64,000 nt of DNA, from the NCBI RefSeq assembly GCF_031845305.1, contig NZ_JAVREH010000007.1:149931-213930 (forward strand), read 5' to 3'. This DNA comes from Jatrophihabitans_A lederbergiae (GTDB taxonomy: Bacteria > Actinomycetota > Actinomycetes > Mycobacteriales > Jatrophihabitantaceae). A program made the translations under genes and the position numbers. Numbering within the stretch: position 1 is the stretch's first letter; each line of letters starts with the position of its first letter. Shown here one piece after another: positions 1 to 8,543 of this stretch. The notes under the pieces are model-generated. The model saw nothing but the letters and a program-made list of their open reading frames with translations. It was not told the origin of the DNA and made no database searches.

Positions 1-136
1 CGCCCACCGGGACGGCCCGCACGACTACTCACGCAAGATCTGGACGCTGCTGGTATTCATGATCTGGCACGGCATCTTCGTCGAGGGCCGGATCAAGCCC
101 GAGATCCCGCAAACCGTGTACCCGGTGGCCATCTAG
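1..136 (+). CDS. asnB: Asparagine synthase (glutamine-hydrolysing), C-terminal fragment
   Basis: Only the last 44 codons lie in the window; the gene begins upstream. Read from base 2, the frame ends HGIFVEGRIKPEI...YPVAI and stops at TAG 134-136. The 'SRKIWTLLVFMIWHGIFVEG' tail closely resembles the C terminus of actinobacterial AsnB, the class II amidotransferase that makes asparagine from aspartate, ATP and glutamine. In M. tuberculosis asnB (Rv2201) also directly precedes adenosine kinase, which here follows after two decayed genes. Identification rests on a short but distinctive tail plus synteny. Confidence 0.8.
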   Translation, partial: AHRDGPHDYSRKIWTLLVFMIWHGIFVEGRIKPEIPQTVYPVAI

Positions 137-230
137 CGGAAACCGGGCGTCTCGACTGGCGGCTTTCGCCGTAGTCTGGTTGTGTCGGTAGTGGCATTGG
201 GTAACCGACTGACCACGTAGGAGTGATTGG

Positions 231-2543
231 GTGGAGCAGGGCAAGGCATCGGCGTTCGCTGATTTCGGATCAGCCGCACGTGCCGCCCTGGCTGACCTGA
301 AAGACGGGACGGGCCTCGGCAGCTGGTTCGTCTGCCGTCGGGACGGTGAGGACTGCGTGGTTCTCGAAGCGGCCGACGACCTGCTCGACATCGTCCGTGG
401 CACCGTGTACCGCTGGGACGACACCTATTGCGCTCGGGTCCTCGAAGGCGCTGACCCCGTGTCCATCGACGTGCGCGAGGTACCCGCCGTGGTGCACGCC
501 CGGGAGGTGCTCGGCGTCGAGGTCGGTACCTGTGTCGCGGTTCCTCTGGTCGGGCCGGACCGCGCCGTACTGGGATTCCTCAACGGGGCCGGCCCCGGCG
601 CGCACCTGGACGAGCTGCGGCGGCGGCTGCCCCAACTGCGGCTGCAGGCCGGCCTGCTCGGCGGTTGGCTCTCTCAGGAGCTGCGGATCGCGCAAGAGGT
701 GCTGCGGGCGGAGCGCGCCGAGACCGCGTCCACCACGGACAGCCTCACCGGCGTCGGCAACCGCCGGGCCTGGGACGCCGCGCTGCTGGCCGAGGACTCG
801 CATGCCCAGCTGTACGCGGACTCCTCCGCCGTCATCGTCATCGACCTGGACGCCATGAAAGCCATCAACGACCAGGGCGGCCACGAGGCCGGTGACCGCG
901 CGCTCGTCCGCACCGCCGCGGTGCTGCGGGCCGGCTTGCGCGAGGACGACCTGATCGCACGGCTCGGCGGCGACGAGTTCGGGGTGCTGCTGCCGGCCAC
1001 CGACCTGCGCGCGGCCCGGGCGATGGCCGACCGGCTGTTCCACAGCCTGCGGGTCGGAGGCGTGGCCTGCTCGCTGGGGGTCAGCGCGCGCCGCAGCGGC
1101 TCGGACCTCCGGCAGGCCTGGCGCGAAGCCGACGTCGACATGTACCGCAACAAAGCGCGGCGGGATGCCGCACCGGTGTCCGGTGCGATCCGCGAGAAGG
1201 CGGCGGCGCGCACCGGGCCGGCGACCGAGGCGACATCCGCTGACACCCCACCGGAACTCACCACCGTGGACGCGCTGCTGCGCCTGGTTCGCGACCAGCT
1301 CGGCATGCAGGTCGCCGTGCTGCACAAGCATCTGGACGCCAAGCAGCGGGTCCGCAACCTCCAGTCCAAGGTGGACTTGCCGGTCCATCGCGGTTACACC
1401 GACCTGCGCGCCGACGGGTACGGCCAGCTTCTGCTGGACGGCCTGGTACCCGCGGTGATCGGGGACACCAGCACCGTCGCCGTCCTGCGCGACCATCCCA
1501 CGACCCGGGAGCTGCGCATCGGCTGCCATGTCGGGATCGCGCTGTACCGCGCCGACGGCAGCAGCTACGGAACCCTGAGCACGTTGTCGCAACGTCCGAT
1601 CCCCGACCTTCGCCCGGCCGACGCCGACGTGCTGCTGGCGATCGGCCCGATCCTCATGAAGCTGGTGGAGCAGGAAGAGGACGCCGAGGACGGCCGGCAC
1701 GCGTTCATCAGCAGGCTCGACTCCTGTACGCCAGCGGCGGACCGGCGATGGTCTACCAGCCGCTCTTCGACCTGCCGAGGCTGGTACCGGTCGGTGCGGA
1801 GGCGCTGAGCCGGTTCCCGCAGGGGACGCCGGACCCCGCCGACTGGTTCAGGAACGCCCACAGCGTCGGCCTCGGGGTGGAGCTGGAGCTGGCCGCGCTG
1901 TCCAACGCCTTCCCCTCGCTGGACGAGGTCACCGGCTTCCTGTCGGTCAACGTCTCATCGGAGACGGTGTGCTCGCCGAAGTTCGGCCGGATGCCGGCCG
2001 CGCTGCCCATGCACCGGATCGTCATCGAGCTCAACGAGGCACTGGGGCCGCTACGGCGCAACGGCCTGCGGGTGGCGATCGACGACGCGGGCGCGGGGTA
2101 CGCCTGCATGCGGCACATCCTCAGCATCGTCCCGGACTTCATCAAGCTCGATCTGAGCCTGGTGCGTGGCATCGACAGCGACCTTCCCCGGCAGGCGCTG
2201 GCTGCCGCGCTCGCCGCCTTCGCCTTCACCACCGATGCCCTTGGTGGTGGCCGAGGGGATCGAGACGGTCGCCGAGCTCGCCACCCTGGAGCGCCTGGGC
2301 ATCCACTACGGCCAGGGCTATCACCTCGGCCACCCGTCCTCGGCTGTCACCGCCCGCTCCAGCGTCCCCGCAATCTGCCGCGCGAGCGGCTGGCTCTGCA
2401 GTACGTCGAGGGGCACCGGCAGCGCCAGGCACCAGTTCTCGCGATCGGTGCTACCCGGCACGTTCGGGCGCGCCCGGACCGCCAGGGCGTCGTCCAGTGA
2501 GGCCGCCAGCAGCCTGCACTCCGATTCGGCCAGGGCGGCATAG
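231..2543 (+). pseudogene. GAF-GGDEF-GAF-EAL cyclic-di-GMP protein, frameshifted
   Basis: The first frame (GTG 231) encodes a GAF-like domain (about 20-145), then a GGDEF domain with an I-site RxxD (REDD, 237-240) and an intact GGDEF motif (246-250), then a second GAF-like region. Near base 1720 the coding frame changes: the EAL domain continues in the second frame (MVYQPLFDL, GAEALSRF, VNVSSE, VAIDDAGAG). Near base 2236, at a CCC run, it returns to the first frame (LVVAEGIETVAEL, GIHYGQGYHLG). One missing base at the first site and one extra base at the second would restore a single long protein. The last frame reads on to 2543 through the antisense of malQ, whereas EAL domains normally stop near base 2340, so its own stop is probably lost. 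It would make or degrade c-di-GMP if repaired. Either a pseudogene or two sequencing errors. Confidence 0.75.
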
Positions 2544-3620
2544 GCGGGCTGCACCGCGGTCTCGTCGTCGTCGGCCGGTTTGACACCGGCTTCCAGCAGC
2601 AGCGAGCGCATCTCGTCCTGGCGCGCTTCGGTCGCCCGGACCCCATGCTCGAGCTGGTCAGCGAGATCCGTACCGGAGCAGATGCCGGCCACCGTCGGCA
2701 GGTCGTGGGTGCTCACACTGGCCATCGCGGCGGGCGGCCACTCCGACGGCGGGTCGGACTCGAACCAGAACACCTCGCTGGACAGGATGCCGCGGTCGCG
2801 CATCGCGTCCCGGACGGCCTCTTCCACCGTGCCGAGGTCCTCGCCGACGACCACGGCGCCGGCGCGGACGCTCTCCAGGCACACGATGTCGAGCAGATCC
2901 TCCAGTGGATACCGGACGTAGCCGCCGTGCGTCGCCGGCTGGTCCTTCGGAATCCACCACAGCCGGGACAGCCCGATCACGTGATCCACCCGCAGCCCGC
3001 CGCCGCGGGTCAGGGTTGCCCGGATGGAGTCGATGAACGGCTGGTAGTCGGCCTGGCGCAACCGCCACGGGATGAACGGCGGCATGCCCCAGTCCTGACC
3101 GCCGGCATTGAAGGCATCCGGCGGAGCACCGACCCCGGCCCCGTCGGCCAGCAGGTCCTGCCACGCCCAGGCGTCCGCGCCGGACGGGTCCACCCCGATC
3201 GGCAGGTCCTGGACCACGGCGACCTGCTCGTCGAGGCTGTCCAGCTGCTGCGTGATCAACCACTGCAGCCAGGCGTGGAAGTCGATCTCCGCTCGGGCGC
3301 TATCCGCGAACTCGGCGATTCCGGGGCCGTCCGGACGGCGCACCTCGTCGGGCCACTCCCGCCACGTCGAGCCGTGCCGGTCGGCCAGCGCGCACCAGGT
3401 CGCGAACTCGGCAAGCCCCTGGCCCTGCCCGGCCTGCCAGCGCCGGAAGTCCGCTCCCGGCGGAGCGGCCTGGAAGATCGCCTCCAGGGCGGCCCGCTTC
3501 AGCGGCCACACCCGGTCGCGATCGACCAGCGGCGCGAGGTTCAGCGCACGCCCCTGGGCCGCCCTGTTCCTGGTCATCACCGTCGAGATAGCTGCTGTCC
3601 ACTCTCCACGCGTCTGTCAT
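2321..3620 (-). pseudogene. malQ: 4-alpha-glucanotransferase (amylomaltase, GH77), truncated
   Basis: The main frame (GTG 3580 to stop 2321, 419 aa) is clearly the C-terminal two thirds of MalQ: GRALNLAPLVDRDRVW, nucleophile Asp in GGLRVDHVIGL (about 199), acid/base Glu in VVGEDLGT (about 247), and STHDLPTVAG. Amylomaltases are at least 500 aa, and actinobacterial ones about 700, with roughly 300 or more residues before the nucleophile; here there are 199. A different frame starting at ATG 3620 reads MTDAWRVDSSYLDG, which resembles a MalQ N terminus. I infer an internal deletion that joined the first codons to the middle of the gene out of frame. It converges on the decayed GGDEF/EAL gene. 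A shorter functional enzyme is unlikely because part of the barrel is missing. Confidence 0.75.
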
Positions 3621-3678
3621 TCCTCCAGCATGTGTCATAAAGCCTAGGTTCGCATCGACCGGACGCCAGGGCTCGCGG

Positions 3679-3712
3679 TCAGCTGCCCAGCATGATTCTC
3701 AGCTGCCCAGCA
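3679..3712. repeat. Direct repeat duplicating the 3' end and stop of adoK
   Basis: The 14-bp sequence TCAGCTGCCCAGCA occurs at 3679-3692 and 3699-3712 (perfect, period 20). The second copy is the last codons and the stop of the minus-strand adoK gene; the first lies immediately downstream of it. Confidence 0.85.
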
Positions 3713-4673
3713 GCGGCAGCACCTCGGCGGCGGCCTCGTCCCCGTAGGACTCCGCGAGCCGCTCCGCGAAGTCGGCCGGCTTGACCTGGTACTCCTGGGT
3801 GCCGACCGTCTCGAGCACCAGCGTCGCCAGCAGGCTGCCGACCTGGGCCGACCGCTCCCAGGACAGTCCCCAGGTGCGGGCCGACAGCAGGCCGGCGCGG
3901 AAGCCGTCGCCGACACCGGTCGGATCGATCTTGGCGCGCTCACGGGCCACCGGCACGTGCACCCGTTCGATGTCACGGCCGACGATCTCGACGCCGTCCT
4001 TGCCCTGCGTGGTGATCCGGACATGCACCTGCGCCAGCACATCCCCCTCGGACAGGCCGGCCTTGGACTCGAGCAGGTTCTTCTCGTAGTCATTGGTGAA
4101 CAGCAGTTCGGCGCCCTCGACCAGGCCGCGCAGCTCGTCGCCGGTCATCCGGGCGATCTGCTGGGACGGGTCCGCGGCGAAGCGGTACCCGCGCTCGCGG
4201 GCCTCTACCGAGTGACGGACCATCGCGGCGGGATCGTCGGCGCTGATGACGATCAGGTCGGCGCCGGTCCGCTCGACGGCGGGCTTCAGCTCGATGTTGC
4301 GTGCCTCGCTCATCGCCCCGGCGTAGAAGGACGCGATCTGGCACATCTCTTCATCAGTGGTGCACACGAAACGTGCCGTGTGGTGCTCGTCCGAGACGTA
4401 CACGGACTCACAGTCCACGCCGTTGCGCTCGAGCCACGCCTGGTAATCGGCGAAGTCCCGGCCGACCGCGCCGACCAGAATGGGGCGCTCGCCGAGCTGA
4501 CCCATTCCGAACGCGATGTTGGCGGCCACACCGCCGCGGCGAACCACGAGGTCGTCGACGAGGAAGCTCAGAGAAACCTGATGGAGCTGGTCGGCGAGCA
4601 ACTGCTCTGAGAACCGGCCAGGAAAGTGCATCAGGTGGTCGGTCGCGATGGACCCGGAGAGGAGGACAGGCAT
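3699..4673 (-). CDS. adoK: Adenosine kinase (PfkB/ribokinase fold)
   Basis: A 324-aa PfkB-family sugar kinase that phosphorylates adenosine to AMP for purine salvage. It is very close to mycobacterial AdoK: SGSIATDHLMHFPGRFSEQL at the N terminus, the conserved RRGGVAANIAFGMG segment, AGAMSEARNI, FAADPSQQIARM, and the catalytic PfkB signature DPTGVGDGFRAG whose Asp is the general base. I chose ATG 4673 rather than the upstream extension because the mycobacterial protein starts at this point (MPVLLSGSIATD). It stands alone on the minus strand; the ErpA-type gene lies upstream on the same strand behind a hairpin. In M. tuberculosis (Rv2202c) the order is the same. The 3' end is duplicated just downstream. 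Confidence 0.93.
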   Translation of the reverse strand: MPVLLSGSIATDHLMHFPGRFSEQLLADQLHQVSLSFLVDDLVVRRGGVAANIAFGMGQLGERPILVGAVGRDFADYQAWLERNGVDCESVYVSDEHHTARFVCTTDEEMCQIASFYAGAMSEARNIELKPAVERTGADLIVISADDPAAMVRHSVEARERGYRFAADPSQQIARMTGDELRGLVEGAELLFTNDYEKNLLESKAGLSEGDVLAQVHVRITTQGKDGVEIVGRDIERVHVPVARERAKIDPTGVGDGFRAGLLSARTWGLSWERSAQVGSLLATLVLETVGTQEYQVKPADFAERLAESYGDEAAAEVLPLLGS

Positions 4674-4749
4674 ATCCGTCAGATTACCTGGGCTACTGCC
4701 CCGCAGTGGCACAGGCCGACCCGGACGGCGCGGCCCGGCGGATACGCAA

Positions 4750-4790
4750 CGGGCGCCACCGGCACCCCTGTCGGAGTGGGGTGACGCCCG
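4750..4790 (-). terminator. Hairpin downstream of the ErpA-type gene
   Basis: CGGGCG (4750-4755) pairs with CGCCCG (4785-4790) and the neighbouring CACC with GGTG, forming an interrupted stem in the gap between the end of the minus-strand Fe-S protein (4829) and the start of adoK. There is no U-tract, as is common in actinobacteria. Likely but unproven terminator. Confidence 0.4.
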
Positions 4791-4828
4791 TCGGAAAGCG
4801 GAGAAGTGCCTTGGCGAACGAGAGAGAC

Positions 4829-5218
4829 TCAGCCGCAGAACGAGTTACCGCAGGCGCAGCCGCCGCCGGCGTTCGGGTTGTCGATCTCGAAACCCTGCTT
4901 CTCGATGGTGTCGGTGTAGCTGATGGTGGCGCCGACGAGGAGCGGCACGCTGGTGCGGTCGACGACCAGGGGAACCGTACCCTCGGCTCCGCTCAGCGGC
5001 TGGTCGATGGCGATGTCGCCGTCGAGCGCGCGCTCGTCGAAGAACAGCTGGTACTGCATGCCGGCGCAACCCCCCGGCTGGACCGCGACACGCAGGCGAA
5101 GGTCGCTGCGTCCCTCGGCGTCGAGCAGCTCGCGAACCTTCAGCGCTGCCGCGTCGGTCAGGGCGAGCGGCGCGGTGTCGGCGCCCGGCGTGGTGATGGA
5201 AATCTCGGTGGCAGTCAT
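4829..5218 (-). CDS. erpA: Iron-sulfur cluster insertion protein (HesB/IscA/ErpA type)
   Basis: A 129-aa A-type Fe-S carrier that receives clusters from the assembly machinery and passes them to apoproteins. The family cysteines are present: Cys51 in GGCAGMQYQL and the C-terminal Cys121/Cys123 (GGGCACGNS), with an additional Cys128. The ~105-residue HesB-like core follows a 19-residue N-terminal extension. M. tuberculosis has the same gene (Rv2204c) at the same place, two genes after asnB. In this window lipoyl synthase, a two-cluster enzyme, is a plausible client, but that is inference. Start ATG 5218 is the only good one. Confidence 0.92.
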   Translation of the reverse strand: MTATEISITTPGADTAPLALTDAAALKVRELLDAEGRSDLRLRVAVQPGGCAGMQYQLFFDERALDGDIAIDQPLSGAEGTVPLVVDRTSVPLLVGATISYTDTIEKQGFEIDNPNAGGGCACGNSFCG

Positions 5219-5374
5219 TCGGTCCCCAAACTTGTGCTGATGAGCCGGAGCTCAGCGGTATGCGTTGCGTTGTCCAGACGTGCGTGTTGCCAGGCGTAGC
5301 TGCAGCGGTTCGATATCGACAACTTCTGCGGTCCCGCTGCTATTTCCGATAGTACGGCCCGAACCACCAGCACA

Positions 5375-6148
5375 CTACTGGTCGGAATCGCGCCGGTCCT
5401 CATCCCACAGCGAGTTCCCCTCAGGCGCGGGCGCCGGTTGCTCGATCCGGGTGGCTCCCGAACGCTCAGCCCGCTCGCCGACCGGCTGCTCCGGCCGACG
5501 CGGAACGGGCAGCTGCTCCGTCCGGTTGTCGCGCCACTGTGCCGACGGCGGCTCGCCCTGCAACCGGCGCCGGGAATCCTCCAGCTCGGAGTCCCGGAAG
5601 CTCGGCTCGTCATCGTCGCGGGCGTTGTACTTGGCCCGTGCCCTGGAGATCAGCCAGTCCAGCGACAGCGGACCGGCACCCCCGAGCAGGAACACCGACA
5701 GCCCGGCCGCGACCGCGAGGTCGACCGAGGTGAACCAGCCGCTGGAGCCGGTGTACTGCTTCACGCCACCCCAGTCGATGCTCAGCACGATCATGGCGGC
5801 GAGCACCATCCCGCCCAGCGCGGCAATGCGGGTCAGCAGCCCCACCAGCAGTCCGAGTCCGATGGCGATCTCGGCGAACGCCGTGACATGGCCGAGCAGC
5901 GACGGGTGGTCGCTCAGCGGGCCCAGCGCCGCCCCGATGGGAGTGCCGTTCCTGGCGGCGTCAACCGAGGCCTTTAGACCGGTGGGCGACGCGGGGTCGA
6001 AGAACCCGGGGTAGACGAGCTTGGCGTAGCCGGCAAACAGGAAAAGTGCGGTCAGGAACAGTCGCAGCGGCACGACCGCCCAGCTGTTTCCGCGTCGTGG
6101 CCGGGCGGACTCGTAGCGACGCCCACGGACTGTTTCGATGTTGCTCAT
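5375..6148 (-). CDS. DoxX family membrane protein
   Basis: A 257-aa protein with the DoxX/MauE-type four-helix bundle: WAVVPLRLFLTALFLFAGYA, then helices around residues 85-105, 110-130 and 145-165, with the typical GGVKQYTGSSGWFTS loop. The C-terminal ~80 residues are charged, Pro/Arg/Glu-rich and probably cytoplasmic and disordered. ATG 6148 was chosen because GAGAGGA lies about 10 bases upstream; the longer frame before it has no family similarity. DoxX proteins have been linked to redox homeostasis (in M. tuberculosis a DoxX partners a superoxide dismutase), but the substrate here is unknown. It is divergent from the DUF3043 gene. Confidence 0.85.
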   Translation of the reverse strand: MSNIETVRGRRYESARPRRGNSWAVVPLRLFLTALFLFAGYAKLVYPGFFDPASPTGLKASVDAARNGTPIGAALGPLSDHPSLLGHVTAFAEIAIGLGLLVGLLTRIAALGGMVLAAMIVLSIDWGGVKQYTGSSGWFTSVDLAVAAGLSVFLLGGAGPLSLDWLISRARAKYNARDDDEPSFRDSELEDSRRRLQGEPPSAQWRDNRTEQLPVPRRPEQPVGERAERSGATRIEQPAPAPEGNSLWDEDRRDSDQ

Positions 6149-6454
6149 TGGTATCGCGTCCTCTCGCGGCGAGGCGAACAGCAAGGCGAACTGATCGCGC
6201 GCCCTGCCTGCGGAACGGCACGCGCCGCCTTCCGCACGGCCCCATGCCGACTTCGAGCCCCCCAGGAGGCAGACTGTTAGCCGTGACCCGGCAGTGCGTG
6301 CTCTAAGGATGCATACGCAGTGCGGGGTCAGGCGGTTCAACACACGTTGACGGGGCTTTGCTCAACAAGCTGGTTCCGGCGCCGCCGCGTCCTGTGCCAC
6401 CGTCCGTAAACGGCGTACACCATCCGTAACGGCCGAACCAGAAAGCATGGATCC
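6149..6454. other. Divergent intergenic region with a 20-bp imperfect direct repeat
   Basis: This 306-bp gap separates the doxX-like gene (minus) from the DUF3043 gene (plus) and must hold both promoters. Just upstream of the plus-strand gene, 6398-6417 and 6418-6436 form two adjacent imperfect copies (CACCGTCCGTAAACGG / CACCATCCGTAACGG). No RNA gene or further ORF is convincing here. Confidence 0.5.
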
Positions 6455-7051
6455 TTGAAGCTGCCACGCCGCAAGGGCACCGCCACCAGTGTCGAGATCG
6501 AGCCGCCCGAGGTCGTCGCATCCGGTCCGGGAGCGTCGAAGGGACGGCCCACGCCGAAGCGGCGCACCGCCTCGGTACCGCCGCCGCCCGCGCCTCGCAC
6601 GCGCAAAGAGGCGATGGCCTGGCAGAAGCAGCAAGGCGCCAAGGCAAAGGTCGCCGGCCAGAAGAAGCTCTCCCCCGCCGAGTACAAGCAAGCGCTCAAG
6701 ACCGGTGACCCGCGGGTGCTGCCGCGCCGCGACCAGGGACCGGTCCGGGCGCTGGCCCGCGACTACGTCGACTCCCGGCGGATGGCCTCCAACTACCTGC
6801 TGCTGCTCTTTCCGCTGATGCTCATCGGCTACGTCATCCGACCGCTGCAGATCATCACACTGGCGCTGTTCGCGCTGCTGCTCGCGGAATGGATGCTGGC
6901 AGGCAGCCGCATCCGCAAGCTGGCACTGGAGCGCGGGATGCAGACCAAGGAGTCCGCGATCTCGCTCGGCTTCTACGCCGGCAGCCGGGCGTACTTTCGG
7001 CGCAGCTGGCGCCGGCCGATGCCGGCCGTGGAGCCCGGCGACAAGATCTAG
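6455..7051 (+). CDS. DUF3043 membrane protein (Rv2206-like)
   Basis: A 198-aa actinobacterial protein with a basic, Pro/Lys/Arg-rich N-terminal half (about 1-75), then a conserved region DPRVLPRRDQGPVRALARDY, two adjacent membrane helices (about 108-145, NYLLLLFPLMLIGYVI and LALFALLLAEWML) and a basic tail. This is the DUF3043 layout and the position matches M. tuberculosis Rv2206, between the ErpA-type gene and cobT. Function is unknown. The start is taken as TTG 6455, giving MKLPRRKG as in homologues; the RBS (GAAAG) is weak and a downstream GTG at 6491 cannot be excluded. Confidence 0.85.
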   Translation: MKLPRRKGTATSVEIEPPEVVASGPGASKGRPTPKRRTASVPPPPAPRTRKEAMAWQKQQGAKAKVAGQKKLSPAEYKQALKTGDPRVLPRRDQGPVRALARDYVDSRRMASNYLLLLFPLMLIGYVIRPLQIITLALFALLLAEWMLAGSRIRKLALERGMQTKESAISLGFYAGSRAYFRRSWRRPMPAVEPGDKI

Positions 7052-7063
7052 GCAGCCGCTCAG

Positions 7064-8074
7064 TTACGCGGGACGGCTGGTCGGCGCGTTCTCGGCGGTC
7101 TTGGCCGGATCACGCACGACGGTATCGCCCAGCACCTCGTCGATGCGCTTGAGCGCCTCGTCCGGAATCCGCACTCCGGCGGCCTTGACGTTCTCGGCGA
7201 CCTGCTCGGGGCGTGACGCACCCACCAGGGCGGCCGAGACGTTGTCGTTCTGCAGCACCCAGGCCACGGCGAGCTGGGCCATCGTCAGGTTCAGCTCGTC
7301 GGCCACCGGCTGCAGCTGCTGAACCCGGGTGAGCACGTCGTCGTTCATAAAGCGCTTGATCATGTCGGCGCCACCGTTGGTATCGGTGGCACGGGAGCCC
7401 TCCGGCGGGGCCTGCCCCGGCCGGTACTTCCCGGTGAGGACGCCCTGCACGATCGGGGACCACACGATCTGGCCGATGCCGAGTTCCCGCGAGGTCGGAA
7501 CCACCTCATCCTCGATGACGCGCCACAGCATCGAGTACTGCGGCTGGCTCGAGATCAGGCCGAAGCCGAGCTCCTTGGCCAGCGCGTGACCGGCGCGCAG
7601 CTGGTCGGCCGTCCACTCGCTGACCCCGATGTAGAGCGCCTTGCCGGAGCGGACGACGTCGGCGAAGGCCTGCATCGTCTCTTCCAGTGGGGTCTCGGTG
7701 TCGTAGCGGTGCGCTTGGTACAGGTCCACGTAGTCGCTCTGCAGTCGGCTGAGCGAGCCGTTGACGGATTCCATAATGTGCTTGCGGGACAGGCCGACAT
7801 CGTTGTGACCGCCGGGTCCGGTCGGCCAGTACACCTTGGTGAAGATCTCCAGGGACTCACGCCGCTCGCCCTTGAGCGCCTCGCCCAGCACCGTCTCAGC
7901 CTTGGTGTTGGCGTAGGCGTCCGCCGTGTCGAAGGAGCTGATGCCGGCTTCGAGCGCAGCCCGCACGCAGCTGGTCGCGACCTCGTTCTCTATCTGGGAA
8001 CCGTGCGTGAGCCAGTTGCCGTAGGTGATCGCCGAGATCTTGAGTCCACTGTTTCCGAGGTATCTGAATTCCAT
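7064..8074 (-). CDS. Aldo/keto reductase (potassium-channel beta-subunit-like)
   Basis: A 336-aa NADPH-dependent oxidoreductase with a (beta/alpha)8 barrel. The catalytic tetrad is visible: Asp49 and Tyr54 in FDTADAYANTKAE, Lys80 in FTKVYWP and His122 in YQAHRYD. The NADP-binding end SAALVGASRPEQVAENV is also typical. MEFRYLGNSGLKIS and the overall sequence match the Kv-beta/YghZ-like branch, whose members reduce aldehydes and ketones; the substrate here cannot be told. It ends 13 bp from the DUF3043 gene, in convergent orientation. Confidence 0.92.
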   Translation of the reverse strand: MEFRYLGNSGLKISAITYGNWLTHGSQIENEVATSCVRAALEAGISSFDTADAYANTKAETVLGEALKGERRESLEIFTKVYWPTGPGGHNDVGLSRKHIMESVNGSLSRLQSDYVDLYQAHRYDTETPLEETMQAFADVVRSGKALYIGVSEWTADQLRAGHALAKELGFGLISSQPQYSMLWRVIEDEVVPTSRELGIGQIVWSPIVQGVLTGKYRPGQAPPEGSRATDTNGGADMIKRFMNDDVLTRVQQLQPVADELNLTMAQLAVAWVLQNDNVSAALVGASRPEQVAENVKAAGVRIPDEALKRIDEVLGDTVVRDPAKTAENAPTSRPA

Positions 8075-8122
8075 GATCTCGACCCTATGCCGCCGTGCGC
8101 GGCGGCTGCCACCCTGCCCCGC

Positions 8123-8206
8123 CTGCTCGGACAGTGCTGCTCGGACAGTGCTGCTCGGACAGTGCTACTCCGACAGTGCTACTCCGACAGTGCTACTCCG
8201 ACAGTG
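8123..8206. repeat. Six tandem copies of a 14-bp repeat covering the stop codon of a small gene
   Basis: Exactly six contiguous 14-bp units: CTGCTCGGACAGTG three times (8123-8164), then CTACTCCGACAGTG three times (8165-8206). The last unit is itself the 3' end of the minus-strand 62-aa gene (its TAG is 8193-8195). Units differ at two positions and the variants are segregated into two blocks. Because 14 is not a multiple of three, the stop is repeated in rotating frames. Confidence 0.95.
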
Positions 8207-8381
8207 GCATCGGGCCGTACACTGCCGTGCCGTCGTGCACCAGGGTCACCCCCGCCACCCCGGCCTCCGCCAGCGTGCGCCACGCCTCACCGAGCCAGCT
8301 CTCGGCGTCGGACTGGCTGGCGAAGTCGTCGGCGGGCGCTGCCCCGGTGTTGTCGGGTTCGTACTGCCACGTCCATGCCAT
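8193..8381 (-). CDS. Conserved small hypothetical protein (MAWTW type)
   Basis: A 62-aa acidic protein starting MAWTWQYE and containing FASQSDAESWLGEAWRTL and GVTLVHDGTAVYGPM. Small proteins of this pattern (MxWxWRYE... DAESWLGE... VYGPM) are common in actinobacteria, usually uncharacterised; I recognise the family but know no function. It is divergent from cobU. Its final 14 bp, including the stop, is the terminal unit of a six-copy tandem repeat, so expansion occurred exactly at its 3' end without altering the protein. Confidence 0.8.
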   Translation of the reverse strand: MAWTWQYEPDNTGAAPADDFASQSDAESWLGEAWRTLAEAGVAGVTLVHDGTAVYGPMPLSE

Positions 8382-8543
8382 CGCGGGCCACTTCCTTCGC
8401 TGTTCGCCGGTGCGGCCGCCGAGAGGCAGCGCCGCTACACGCTAGCGTGCGGACGATCACGGCAGCGGTGGCCGCGCGCCGGGTTGCTAAGGTCGCGGAA
8501 CCGCCAGCCCCAATCCGCTGGCACCACTTCCGGAGGTCTGGCG

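Noticed and set aside
4829..4860. ErpA-type gene 3' end as another stop-codon duplication
   Set aside because: Only CTCGTTC is shared between the end of the gene and the sequence 22 bp downstream; seven bases is not convincing.
8123..8206. CRISPR-like array
   Set aside because: The 14-bp units are contiguous with no spacers and no cas genes nearby; it is a simple tandem repeat.
8382..8543. Cobalamin riboswitch upstream of cobU
   Set aside because: I could not find the B12-box or a leader long enough; the gap is only 162 bp and shared with a divergent gene.
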